From positions 60,493,001-60,557,000 of the forward strand of contig NC_069361.1 in assembly GCF_021730395.1 (NCBI RefSeq): DNA of 64,000 bases, in the 5' to 3' direction. Positions 46,260 through 58,606 of the stretch are shown one piece after another. Under the pieces are notes generated by a model. It was not told the origin of the DNA. It worked only from the letters and a program-made list of their open reading frames with translations, and ran no database searches. Numbering within the stretch: the stretch's first letter is position 1; the number at the start of each line of letters is the position of its first letter. The DNA comes from Mercenaria mercenaria. Taxonomy: Eukaryota > Mollusca > Bivalvia > Venerida > Veneridae. A program made the position numbers and the translations under genes.

Positions 46260-46289
46260 TCAGGTACCTTGAGACCTACCCGATAGAAA

Positions 46290-46530
46290 ATTCATGTGGG
46301 ATCCCAGTGGAATCCCAGTAGAATTCACTGGGATTCCACCGGGATGTCGAAATCCCGCCGGGAATTCATTCATTCACCGGGATTATTTTGCAAAGAACCG
46401 GGATATTAGTGGGATTCCCGTTTGGCATAGTGGGATCCCGATGTATGTAGCGGAATTTCCGGTACAGTTCCGGGATAATCAGAAAATAAATACCAGGCTG
46501 GGATTTTTATGCTGAGACCGGGATATCGGA
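46290..46530. repeat. CCGGGATTCCC-type palindrome array
   Basis: Short blocks such as GTGGGATCCCAGTGGAATCC, ACTGGGATTCCACCGGGAT, AATCCCGCCGGGAATTC and GTGGGATCCCGATG recur with variable spacers over ~240 bp. Most are small palindromes of GGGAT/ATCCC. The layout matches that of the GTTGGCCCAAC arrays but with a different core. The 73-codon + strand frame across it (repeated GIP peptides) is a by-product. Confidence 0.7.
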
Positions 46531-47309
46531 AATATGAAGTTCCGACACATCTATAATAAAAGAAGTAAATGTGACGTTATTCTATTCTAAATACGAATAA
46601 AATCTGAAATATCGATTTCTTAGTGTTGTTGTAAAGTAAAAAAACTGATATCGGTATTAGAAAAGTAAATACAGGTATATATAGAGTTCGATATAAATTG
46701 TGAATTAATAATGAAAATCATTTAATCATGCAATTACCGTAATAGCTGTATTTTACTTTATTCACTTAACAGTAAATTGAAACGTTTGAATATTCGAAAT
46801 ACCAACAAGAGATGTCAAAGGAGACGGTTCGCTCGACTATATCTATTTATATTTGTAAAATGAGACATAGTTGAGGAAACTAGAGCAATAGTTGAAATGT
46901 GATCAATACAACAAACTTGGAAAACAGTTTAGGTTTAGGTCAAATCCTTTTACTATTGATGTGCATCAAACCTTTATCCCGAAATTCAAAGTAAAAATGG
47001 GACCAAATTCATCACCTTTTAGTTTTATGTACCTTAAGCCATGTGAATGATGATGTATGACACGTATTTTAAGTTCATATAAAACCCGTCTTGCAGAGAC
47101 AATACATCAAAAAGTTATTCTGAAACTCTAAGTGAAAGGGAGGACAATCCATGAAATATCTGTGCGAGACGTATGCTCCATGTGTCATAAGATGTTGTTG
47201 ATGATGACTGACAAATCAATCTAGTAAAAACGGATATTAAGTGAAAATGCACTAAAACATTATTCAAAGTACGGAGGCAGACGTCGACGCCTGGGAGAGT
47301 AGTAGTTCG
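46531..47309. other. No gene recognised
   Basis: About 46545-46605 (ATAATAAAAGAAGTAAATGT) resembles a stretch inside each unit of the 636 bp tandem duplication that follows and may be an older, degenerate third unit. Otherwise AT-rich spacer. Confidence 0.45.
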
Positions 47310-48581
47310 TATATTCTACAAAAAAAATACATATTTTTTTTATGAAATAGTAAGAAAAAACGTCCTTTTAATCCGCGTCATGCTTTTCCTTTGTTTACAA
47401 TAATTCTTTTCTATCAATTTTTTGTTGATTTAACGATTACGAAAATTCGGTACATGTATTATAGCAACACATTATCTATAATAAAGGGAAGTAAATGTGC
47501 CGCTACTATTTTAAATATAAATAAAAAGTAATTGATTATCTCCCATTCTTTTCGGCCTCTTTTTCTATTTCAGTCAGAACATTGGGAGAGATGCGTGTTG
47601 TTTAATATGTGCCCTCAAAAAATTGGTCGATTTACATGCTTAGTGTTATAGACAAGAACTTAGTAGCATAATTTATGTAAATCAACCAATGTGTATATAA
47701 GTAACTAGGATTTCACAAAAAAAAAAACAATAACATGCAATTAACTGCCTTTAGACTTTTTTTATACGTGTTTTAGTTTTGCTATAAATATTTTGTGATC
47801 TATGAAATAAATTATCAAAAATAGTATTTCAGAAAATATGACCAGAATGAAAAACAATATTACTAGTATTATGTACATTTGAGCTATGATTGATAAAAGT
47901 TAACAAGAGATGAAACTAAGTGGAAAGTAACGCTTTTGCGTGCATATTTTACAAAAAAAAATTACATATTTTTTATGAAATAGTAAGAAGAAAAAAGGTC
48001 CTTTTAATCCGCGTTATGCTTTTCCTTTGTTTACAATAATTCTTTTCTATCAATATTTGTTGATTTAACGATTACGAAAATTCGGTACATGTATTATAAC
48101 AACACATTATCTATAATAAAGGGAAGTAAATGTGCCGCTACTATTTTAAATATAAATAAAATGTAATTGATTATCTCCCATTCTTTCCGGCCTCTTTTTC
48201 TATTTCAGTCAGAACATTGGGAGAGATGCGTGTTGTTTAATATGTGCCCTCAAAAAATTGGTCGATTTACATGCTTAGTGTTATAGACAAGAACTTAGAA
48301 GCATAATTTATGTAAATCAACCAATGTGTATATAAGTAACTAGGATTTCACTAAAAAAACCCATGCAATTAACTGCCTTTAGATTTTTTTATACGTGTTT
48401 TAGTTTTGCTATAAATATTTTGTGATCTATGAAATAAATTATCAAAAATAGTATTTCAGAAAATATGACCAGAATGAAAAACCATATTACTAGTATTATG
48501 TACATTTGAGCTATCATTGATAAAAGTTAACAAGAGATGAAACTAAGTGGAAAGTAACACTTTTGCGTGCATATTTTACAA
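47310..48581 (+). repeat. Recent tandem duplication, two 636 bp units
   Basis: Unit 1 is about 47310-47945 and unit 2 about 47946-48581. CCTTTGTTTACAATAATTC is at 47388 and 48024, a spacing of 636. By eye the units differ only at a few bases and in A-run lengths. The unit is non-coding and includes AATTGGTCGATTTACATGC. The junction lies in an A-rich stretch (ATTTTACAAAAAAAA) present at the start of both units. Confidence 0.85.
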
Positions 48582-50643
48582 ATGGAAGCCAATGTATGTT
48601 ACACTTATTTGTTTGTTATTATTTTAAGTTAAAAATGAAATAAGTTGCAGAAGTAACATAAGAATCTGTCTCTCAGAGAAACATTGAATTTTCATTCTTT
48701 TCTTGACAACCTGAAGGCTTCTTTAATGTGGACATTATCTGTTTTAGTTTGTAAAAGATTTATTATTTTATTATATTAAACATTAAACCAGCATGTGAGC
48801 GCAGACATTAACAACTGGGAACGGATACAGTGCGCCTTAAGACGGAATGCGCACAAGTTGAAGTTACTGTGTTCCGTTTCGACATTTTATTTAATATAAT
48901 GTTCAGCATTTTCCTCATTTATTGCGTATTTTATACCGATGATATTTCTATAATTGATTTCATGAATCGTGATTTCACATCCGTCAGACTGTTTTTATAA
49001 ATTGTTTTGTTTTTTCAGTCAACAAGTATCGATATCATATTTTCACAACAATCTTTTGGAAGTTGTATCAAACTTATGGAGATCATTTTAATTAAAAGCC
49101 AATATTTAATTAACTTTAAAGGGACTTAACTACAAATTTTAGGCGAAGAATATATATAAAAGATTTAGAGCACTGAAGCGTTTAAAATTACTGGTACAAA
49201 TTTGTTGACATAAAAGTTTTGCAGGAAATGCCCATAAATAACCCAAAATATTGTGCAGAAGCTAGTAAACTGTTACAACATTTTTGAAATGCAGAAAATA
49301 TACATTCTTCTTGCATTTTTACCAATATCTATCTTTTAGCTAGCCATATCATTTTCATGTGTCATATATTACAGTTTATGCCAAAAGTTGTGGAAATGTA
49401 TATCTTGACAAATTTCACCAAAGCTGTCCTGGCGGGTAGCTTTAATGTGACGCTGGAGCGACAAATATGATACTGAGTTTTGAATACAACGTTTCCTTCT
49501 TTGTCTTGTTTCATGAAAAACCCAGACGTAAGATATTGACAGAAAACTAATTTGAATTTAAAATTATTGTGTCATCGAATTTATTTTCTTGTAAAATTAC
49601 ATTACGCTACCCCTACCCCCAAATTAAACGACAGAACAATTCAGTATTTTTTTCTGTATCTCCTCTTTTTTGTAATTAATATGAGCCTCGCCATGAGGAA
49701 ACCAACATAGTGGCTTTAATTTGCGACCAGCATGGATCCAGACAAGCCTGCGCATCCGCGCACATTAGGAAATGTACGAGTACGTGTATATGTGTCGGAG
49801 ATTTATTTTTTTATTTTCATTAGCGTCTGAAGTGTCAAAACTCAGAACGTTACAATTTTTAAACATTTATAAGTTCATAAGGATTACATACGCTCACATC
49901 TTTTATATCACACAGAAGTTATGTTATAATCAAGTTAGCGACTGCTTTCTAAAATTTCAAAAATCATCACTGGCCTTTAAAACCAAAATCTGCCATCAAA
50001 ACATGTGTATAATTTCTAGGAGCGGCAACATGCGCTGTAATTATCTTTTAGAATGTATGAACAGAAGCATGGTACATATCTTAAGACAGTATGCAATGAC
50101 GTTACGTAAAAATTCGGGAAATGTCTTAAAAAGACTTTGCGGCAATCAAAAATATTGTAAAATGCATAATGTGTACACGCACAAAACTTCCGAAGCAGGC
50201 AGAAACAGTTACAGTACCATTTAAAAGGGGAGACAATAAAAATTGTTAAAACACATTTTTGCTCAGGAATAAAAATTTAGGTAATTGAATTACATGACAT
50301 TGTGATAGAAGTTTAAAATCAAATCAATAATGGATACTGTAAAAAGAAAAAAATACTCAAATAACCTTTTAGTTATTAATGAAAAAGGTGATATTAAATA
50401 AAATATAAAAGTCTCAACGAAAGTTAAAGGGAGATAATAAAATTTAATTATACAACTGTTAGGGAAAGAATAGATAAAAAAAAAAACAAAAAACAAAGCG
50501 ATGGTTGCATTAAATTGCACGCAGTTGATAACATTATTTTTTAACAGCTCTGATCATGGGTGTCCTCAATTTTAAGGTAAGTGAGTAAGCATACAAAAAC
50601 CGAAAATACAGGTAGCTATTTGCAATCAACAATTCAGTTTTAA
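48582..50643. other. No gene recognised
   Basis: At 49724-49765 GCGACCAGCATGGATCCAGA followed by CAAGCCTGCGCATCCGCGCA is a piece of a palindromic repeat common in bivalves. A 150-codon frame from the ATG at 49772 to 50224 is the longest unexplained + strand frame here. It is Lys/Asn/Ile/Cys-rich, lacks any motif I know, and has no splice or polyadenylation context, so I do not call it a gene. Confidence 0.4.
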
Positions 50644-50945
50644 AGGTCCAGTGGTAGAGCGTCCGCTTCGAGTGCGGGAGTCCTGGGTTCGATCCCCGGC
50701 CGCGGCATACCAAAGACGTAAAAATGGAAACAGTAGCTCCCTTGCTTGACGCTCAGCATTTAAAAGGGAAACTGACCTCTTCTCTCATACCCTCGTGGCG
50801 ATAGATTCCATCAGGAATGAGGTTTCGAGAATGAGTGATATAAGTTGTAGAACTGGGTAGTGTCCGGTGAGGCGACTTGTCGTGGCGACGTTAGACGGAG
50901 TGCAATAACGTCGTTTGTTGTGTAAGTGCGACAGAACGAAATAAC
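50644..50945 (+). mobile_element. tRNA-derived SINE, family C, 5' end slightly truncated
   Basis: The head has the A box GGTCCAGTGGTAGAGCG, an anticodon-arm region CCGCTTCGAGTGCGG and the B box GGGTTCGATCCC, followed by GGCCGCGGCA. The matching 5' acceptor strand is missing. The body begins CCAAAGACGTAAAAATGG and has CTTGCTTGACGCTCAGCATT, a block recognised from other bivalve SINEs. The 3' end is uncertain. The missing acceptor strand and the SINE-like body argue against a functional tRNA gene. Confidence 0.7.
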
Positions 50946-52796
50946 AAAATGTCACAAATCAGACACCATTAAAACAGATACTTTTACCATTATGTATTAT
51001 TAAAAAGCTACCAGCAGTAATATTACAGCTAATATATTTTCATACTTATCATCGAAATAATCAAATGAAGTATTTCACCCGATATTTATTACAAAAGTCA
51101 TCATTGTTATTATCATCATCATCATTATCATCATCATGATTTCCTGTTCATAAAGACATTGATCCAGATCTGGTCACAGATTGCATTTTTATCCTTTTTA
51201 TTGATGTTCATGCTATTTGCGTTATAAAACATGGGTTTGCTATAATATTATTTCTTAATTAAGAACAGTATGTCAATCATATTAAAGACGGACAATTGAC
51301 CTAAAGTGATTCTGGATTCTTTATCAACTCTAACCTGAAATGCACAAGTAACATGGACCAAAGGTGCAGAGCAAATTACCCTTCAGAAATACTGTCTTTA
51401 ACAAACCGTAAGTGAGAACTTTTTCCTTGTTTGAGTATCGAACTCACTACATTGCACGTTAACAGTATTGTGCTCTGCCTGTAAGGTAACTTTAATATAC
51501 CTTTTTTACAAATTTACAAAATTTGCGCTATTTTAGATATGCCGGCAACATGTTACAGAGCTATGTATTCCTGAAAACTAACGGTTCGCTCGATTTCAAG
51601 TATATTTACTACGTTCGTCATCTGTGTTAGTCAGAAAGTAAAATTATGCCATGTCTTATTATTGTGGAAATAAGATCAAAGAACCGCCCATTTATCATCG
51701 ATATTACTTATTTTTACTGGGCATTCATTCACCCATGCAGTTCTTCTTCGAACAAGGGTATCATTTGATGAAAACCAGCGGATTATGCGTAAGATATCAA
51801 CAAAATACAATTCCACAACATGTACAGAAAAAAATAAAACAGAAATAATATGACACTACACACACTATCTATAAAATGAGCATTCTATTATTACAAGTCA
51901 AGAACATAAATATTTGGTACATGTAGATGGCAATGCGACAACTTTTCTCACTCTTACATACTTCTATTTCTGACAATGTTTTTTCGAATTCTTTATTTTC
52001 CCTACTTAGTATTTAAAAATAAATACATTTTTCGTGTAGGTATACCTGTAGAAGCACGAAAACACTTCTCCATTTTCGATAATTTTCCTAATGTCAGCAA
52101 ATCTAAATAGTTTTTATTAGTAAAGAAGAATGTTTTTGTAATGTATATAATTATGTTGATCATTTCTGACCAGTTTTCGCATGTTGTAAAATCAGTGGGG
52201 ACTTCGGTCCTTGCCGCTTTCATCGGATTTCCAACCCGCAACCTCTACGCCTTACCGAATCTACACGAAGATACGTTTGACAATTTATGCATATTTTGAG
52301 TTATAATCATTGTGCTCAGTTTGTGCATTTAATGAAATTGTGATTTTTACAATTAAATTCTCATATGATTTTATAATTTGACATGCGTACCTGCACGTTT
52401 GATTTGTGGATTTGATATGCACATAACATATAAAATCGGGTATCGAAAAAATCTTACTTTATACATGTTTCTTGCGTAATATTTTAGAGCGTATGTTGCA
52501 ACAACATGTCTTTAAGTACTGTAATTAACAAATAAAATTAATATCAATGCATCACTAATACATGTCACATGTGAATAATAGATAACAAGTTTAGTACGAT
52601 ACGGATATAAGAATACTGAGACTCCTATAGCAGTATATAGATATATGTTGGACATTGATAGCGGTTGCAGCGAAATTTAAGAATTATAGAAAATAAAAAC
52701 TCAAAGGCCTACTGGTGTTGTTTCCTTACAAATTTATTAAAAATGTTGTACAAGATTTCTCCTAGTATTTTATGCCGTTTTTTCTGCATAAAGAAA
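50946..52796. other. No gene recognised; (TCA)n microsatellite
   Basis: An imperfect (ATC)n run lies at 51111-51140. The rest is AT-rich spacer with short frames that match nothing. Confidence 0.45.
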
Positions 52797-54511
52797 TAGC
52801 ACATTTTCAGATTACAGGTATCACTACGTCACACTCAATGCGGTCATCCCTATTATTAGTAACAAACACTCGTGGCTCAGAGATTTTCGGACAGTAGAAT
52901 TCTATAGCACATAGAGTTAATTACTGTAAGGATTGCATTTGTACATTCTTATCTCACAGTAAATGATGTACCTGGCCATTGTTGCAAATTTTGTTTATAT
53001 TTAAGACACTAAAATGTATATTAACTGAGATGGTTGAATATTTGGTGCATTTTGTTCATATCTTTTTAATATAATCACGAATGGAATATACATGTAATAA
53101 TTGATCATGTATACATATTTATATGAGACTTTTTGCCAATACTCGTGGTAAAAAAATGTTTATAAAATTTAACAACTGGCGAAAAGGGCAGTTAAAATAA
53201 GAACAATCTGCATGATTTATATATACGATAGTATAACTTAAAAAATTAATTGATTGTAATTTTACAGCCCATTTTAAGATCAAACTCGCAACATCTGGAT
53301 TGGTCACACTGAGTTGGCTAAAATACTGATCATGTTTTAGTTTAAACAAAAAAGTAAATTTTCTTACAAAGTAAGACAGTTGTTCATGATCTCCCCACTC
53401 TGGTTCTCAAAAAAGGGAAAATTGTTTTATGCTGACAGATCACTTTATGTAACTTTCATATTAGAATCTAATATGTATTTTTTATTGATATAGATTTCAA
53501 TCTAAGGCTTCAATAACAGATGGTTTATTTTCCTATCGGTGTCGTCAGTTGTTTACATTCACCAATGATAATACAGGACAATATGTGATTTGATTTTATG
53601 ATAATCTTAGCTAAAACCCAATTTTTAATGTTATTTTTTATTCATCAAGTTTTCCTGAATTATTATTTCTTATAACTAATGTCATAGCTCTCAGTATAGT
53701 CAGTCTAATTAAATTTCAACACGAATAAGATATAATCTAATTTGGTGTGAAAACAGTTTACTGCATGTTATAATAACATCAGGTAAAGTAAATGTTTTCT
53801 GTAGTTCTAGGACATGTCTGAATCCATTTACAGTTCTTAAACAGAAAAAATAATGTGTATAACAATATTTAGACTGGCTCCCATCCCTATGTTTGTTCTT
53901 ATTTACATAGATCAGTTTTCTTCATTAAGAGGGAAGTAACTCCAGAAAGTTGTTTCTACATTGAGATTTTTATTGCCCCTGGCTCCGAACATAGGGACTG
54001 GTGAAAGTTGGCTACCAGTGTCTCACAAATTTGTGAGACAAATTCCCATTAATTTCTTTCAGTGACAATCAGCTGCTATTACTGTGACGTGTTACTTAAG
54101 GGTTTCATGAAGCGCTTGAGCTAACCATCATTTAATGAGCCGCACCTAATTTACCGATTTATGGCCTGCCCTCAGCTTGTATTGGCTTATCAGACAACAG
54201 GAATGTGCTTTTACATATTTATCAGAGGATTTATGATCTTTAGATAAAGAATTAAATAATTTTAAACTTCACTTTTAATGATGAAATGGATGAAGCTATA
54301 ATTATAAGTTTTAAAATTTGAACAAATAAGACCAAGCCAAGAGCATGTTGTAAAAGAATATTTAAAAGGAAATTATGTTTTATTCTGTTGACCAACTGGC
54401 AACTTAACTTTTGAAATTGCCCCATTTGCATTTGATTTTTGTGCCCCACTATGAGTGGTGGGGTGCATATAGATTTGCTCTTGTCCGTCCGTCCGTCCTT
54501 CTGAGAATGTT

Positions 54512-54834
54512 GTGTCGCACCTAGCTCCAAAAGTATTTGACGTAGAGTCACAAAACTTTACAGGAATGTTGGTCAGCATGTGTAGTTGTGCACCTGGGGT
54601 TTCGCGTCCGGATTCATTCAGTCATGTAGGAGTTATGGCCCCTGACTATGTAAAAAATGGTCATTTTAGTATTGTGTTGTGCCTAGCTCCAAAAGTATTT
54701 GATGTAGAGTCACAAAACTTTACAGAAATATTGGTCAGCATGTGTAGTTGTGCACCTGGGGTTTCGCGTTTGGATTCATTCAGTCGTGTAGGAGTTATGG
54801 CCCATGACTTATTTTGTTTTTTAAGTTTTTTCAT
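54512..54834 (+). repeat. Tandem dimer, ~162 bp unit
   Basis: CTAGCTCCAAAAGTATTTGA begins at 54521 and 54683. Each unit continues GTAGAGTCACAAAACTTTAC, TGTGTAGTTGTGCACCTGGG and GTAGGAGTTATGGCCC. Just upstream is a (GTCC)n run (54484-54498). The block from GTGCCCCACTATG (about 54442) to GTCCTATGGACACACACC (about 55125) is a repeat type common in bivalves. The open frames here follow the repeat. Confidence 0.8.
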
Positions 54835-55585
54835 TACATAAGACCAGACTTCTTGTCCAGACTTACTCAAAAAAAAGTTTGTGAAACATGTATGTTAAAA
54901 TGTACTTGACCTAGAATCATAAAACATTAGAGGATAGTTTTATAGCCTGTGAAATGTTCTCTTTAGGATTTTACTCAGCTAGGCCATAGTTATGGCTAAC
55001 TAAGTGAAAAATACACATAAGGTTCTTAAAAGTTTGTGTTGCAAACATCTTAAAAATTATTTAACCTGAGTCATAAAACCATGCTACAGTGGCAGAAGGG
55101 GTGGGGGTGGGGGTGCACACTGTGTCCTATGGACACACACCTAGTTTCCATTATGACAGCACACAATGTACCATTATTGTTGAGTCACTTCATGTACCTG
55201 AAGCGACGTCCAATCCCTTACCAAAATTGTGTACATTGTCAGTGTAAATCCAGTTTTTTGTCAGTGTTTTACCATTGTATTCCCAGTGTATTTTAAGTTT
55301 TTTTTCCAGCTAATTTCCAGCTTGTTATTCTGTTATCACCAGTTATTACAGTGTGTATTGAGTTTATTATCAGTGTAGTACCAGACCTGGTAACAGCATA
55401 CAATAATCTGTCATTAAACTGACAAGTAACTAAAAACACACTACTAGTATATGCAAAACATTATTAAATCATGCATGAATGAAATATTTTTGATTTCAGT
55501 ACACTTTATTAATGCAATTTAAGACACATATGACAATAGACAGACTGCAAAACTGGCATTTAACTGAAGAAAGTATGGTAATACA

Positions 55586-55970
55586 CTGACAACACAGAAC
55601 AGCTGATAATAAACGACCAATACACTAGCAATAGCCTATAGGAGGGATTTTCGACAAACCAATATAATGTCATTGTATTTCCAGAGTGATGTCAGATATG
55701 TGGAAATAACTGAACAATTCTGGTAATAGTCTAAATGTCATAGGGTAATACACTGACAATACAATGGTTGTAACTAAGATAATTTGTCAGTTTGTTACCC
55801 TGTTTTTGTCAGTTTTATACCAGAAACTGGATACCAGTTTTTGTCAGGTAAATCTGACGTCAATCTTGAAGTACACAGAATTGACACTGGTTTGTCTGAA
55901 TTCCCTCCTATTGCTAGTGTATTGGTCATTTATTCTCAGCTGTTGTATGTTGCCAGTGTATTGCCATTAG
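55586..55970. repeat. Long foldback (arms ~85 bp)
   Basis: AACAGCTGATAATAAACGACC and CAATACACTAGCAAT on the left pair with ATTGCTAGTGTATTGG and TCATTTATTCTCAGCTG on the right. GGAGGGATTTTCGACAAACC pairs with GGTTTGTCTGAATTCCCTCC. The loop is about 220 bp and is itself partly self-complementary (GTAATACACTGAC against GTCAGTTTGTTAC). Both strands have short open frames only because of the symmetry. Confidence 0.75.
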
Positions 55971-58606
55971 CTCATTAATAACCCAAAAATCACTCAATTA
56001 TGTACCAATACAAGTCTGTTTTTTTCTTGACCATGAAACAAGCGCTGTCTTTCTTTTCTGTTTTCTTTCATTTCTCTACCTAAAATACACTAAGTCTTGA
56101 ACTTTTTGATGTAAGGGTTAATTTTACCACAGCAGTAAACACTTTCTGTAGTTAAGAGTTTTCATATAATTAATATTTAATAAAACCTAAAAATTTATAA
56201 TAAAAAAGATCCTGAGTTAATGTTTCCTCCAAATAATTATCCACATACAATATTTCACACTAACATTTACTAGTAAACTGTTGAATAGTCTCAGTATCAT
56301 ACTCTTCTAGAAAGTAACAACATCTGATGTTTTCTCAAATGACCCTTATCAAATTGGTAAGGAGAACTTGTCATTACATTGATAGTTAATTGCCTCACAA
56401 TTTATAGGGTTCTCAGTAGTTAACAGTTTACAGGGGCAATCTAGGGTTACACTGGCCAACTTTCACCAGGCTGTATGGTTCAGCCATCAGATAAAATTGT
56501 GCTATTTTAGAGGCGTAAAATTTTCTTAAAAAATGTTTCCGGTATTTATACAAAAATAACCATGCAGCCAGGGAGCCAGGCTAAACAATATTCAACCATC
56601 ACATAACATTCATTGAGTCTATATAAATAACACACATCTCTCTGAATGTTTGTCCGAATCCTAAAGCCATAAACCTGGGTTTATTCAGGTCATTCTAAAA
56701 ATAGACACAGGGGCTGATTAGAGAATGTGCTATAAGCACATTTTCAGATTACAGGTATCACTACGTCACATTCAATGCGGTCATCCCTATTATTAGTAAC
56801 AAACACACGTGGCAGAGAGATTTTCGGACAGTAGAATTCTATAGCACATAGAGTTAATTACTGTAAGGATTGCATTTGCACATTCTTATCTCACAGCAAA
56901 TGATGTACCTGGCCAGTGTTGCAAAATTTGTTTATATTTAAGGCACTAAAATGCATACTAACTGAGATGGTTGAATATTTGATGCATTTTGTTTATATCT
57001 TTTAATATAATCATAAATGGAATATACATGTAATAATTGATCATGTATACATATTTATGAGACTTATTCTTTGTATAAGAAATGCTTATAAAATGTCTTA
57101 ACAATTGGCGAAATGGGCAGTTAAAATAAGAACATCTGCATGATTTATATATATATACGATAGTATAACTTAAAAAATTAATGGGTTGTAATTTTATAGC
57201 CCATTTTAAGCTACATAAAGGTGCTGGACAATTTTTAAACTATTATTTTCCGCGATGTTATTAGATGATATTTGTTAATGATAATAAATGGATTTCATTT
57301 TGTTACAATCTCTACTTTTGTTTAAGACGGAAAATTAAGTTTAAATTTTTAACTTTTACACATAATAATTAGTTATATAGTCTTGAATGATAGTAAAAAA
57401 TGCAAAAAAAATATATTGTTTTTAATTTTTGTTACATATATAAATTTGTAACATTTGTTCTGACAGATTCTACTTGTTTTTTTTTTTCTTTATTATTTGT
57501 TGCAGCATTATTATCATTTTAGTCCTATTTAGGCTATGTATCATGAGTCTCTGAAGTAATGTAAATTGTCATACAACTTCCCCACAAAATTTGGATCGAG
57601 ATTTCTGATTAACTCTCTCTAGTCAAATTGATCAAACATTCAACATCTGGATTGGTCACATTGAGCTGACTAAAATACTGATTATGTTTTAGTTTAAACA
57701 AAAAAAAATAATTTTCTTACAAAGTAAAGACAGTTGTTCATTGTAATATATATTTATTGATTTATTGAGATGGCTTATTGACCCACAAACAGAACAATAT
57801 TTAATATATGTGTTGCATCCAAAGTATAAACTCACACTCTGTCTATAGAAATATGTATATATCTTACATACAGAAACAATAATGGAATATATGATGTCAT
57901 AGGCGGAGCTTAATCTATCTTGTAGACTTGCTTACTACATTCATGATCTCCCCACTCTGGTTCTCAAAAAAGGGAAAATTGTTTTATACTGACAGATCAC
58001 ATTATGTAACTTTCATATTAATATGTATTTTTTATTGATATAGATTTCAATCTAATTAAGGCTTCAATAACAGATGGTTTATTTTGCTATCGGTGTCATC
58101 TGTTGTTTACATTCACCAATGACAGAGATCTGGCTAATACAGAACAATATGTGATTTGATTTTATGATAATCTTAGTTAAAACCAATTTTTAATGTTATT
58201 TTTTATTCATCAAGTTTCCGTGAATTATTATTTGTTATAACTAATGTCATAGCTCTCAGTATAGTCAATCTAATTAAATTTCAACACTAATAAGATATAC
58301 TAACTAGTAATCTAATTTGGTGTGAAAACAGTTTACTGCACATGTTATAATAACATCAGGTAAAGTAAATGTTTCTGTAATTCAGTCAACAGAGTTCTAG
58401 GACATGTCTGAATCCATTTAAGTTCTTAAACAGAACAAATAATGTGTAAAACAATATTCAACCATCACATAACATTCATTGAGTCTATATAAATAACACC
58501 ATCTCTCTGAATGTTTGTCCGAATCATGAAACCACAAACCTGGGATTTATCAGGTCATTCTAAAAATAGACACAGGGGCTGATTAGAGAATGTGCTAGTA
58601 GTGCTT

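Larger units (their letters stand above)
53996..56471. mobile_element. 2.48 kb inner block with its own inverted ends
   Basis: Its left end GACTGGTGAAAGTTGGC, continuing TACCAGTGT, matches the right end ACACTGGCCAACTTTCACC inverted. It is either an element inserted into MITE-A or the original interior lost from the short copies. I see no clear TSD around it, which weakens the insertion view. It contains a 162 bp dimer at 54512-54834 and a long foldback at about 55586-55970, and no coding region. Confidence 0.65.
53870..56583. mobile_element. MITE-A family, long (2.7 kb) copy with 9 bp TSD
   Basis: It begins TAGACTGGCTCCC and ends GGGAGCCAGGCTA, 13 bp TIRs with one mismatch. AACAATATT at 53861-53869 and 56584-56592 is a 9 bp TSD; the duplicated segment retains the single unfilled AACAATATT near 58452. 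The outer 126 bp on the left and 110 bp on the right equal the two halves of the 236-240 bp copies at 58985 and 63629. The extra 2.48 kb lies between CCGAACATAGG and TATGGTTCAGCC. A 9 bp TSD is typical of Mutator-like elements; no transposase is seen. Confidence 0.9.
52797..58606 (+). repeat. Tandem segmental duplication, later disrupted by insertions
   Basis: Segment X (52797-53860) recurs as 56735-58451, and segment Y (56593-56734) recurs as 58452-58606, so the original order was X-Y-X'-Y'. Matches include AGCACATTTTCAGATTACAG, TTTTCGGACAGTAGAATTC and CATGATCTCCCCACTCTGG. X' carries about 420 bp (57209-57628) and about 205 bp (57738-57942) absent from X; the second lies between two TTCAT copies. 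Between X and Y of the first unit lies the 2.7 kb element at 53870-56583. None of it is coding. Confidence 0.85.

Noticed and set aside
49772-50224. 150-codon frame with a true ATG
   Set aside because: No domain, no biased residue pattern beyond AT-rich codon use, no splice or polyadenylation context. This length is plausible by chance in 64 kb of AT-rich DNA.
50644-50710. Functional tRNA gene
   Set aside because: A and B boxes are present, but the 5' acceptor strand is missing and a SINE body follows.
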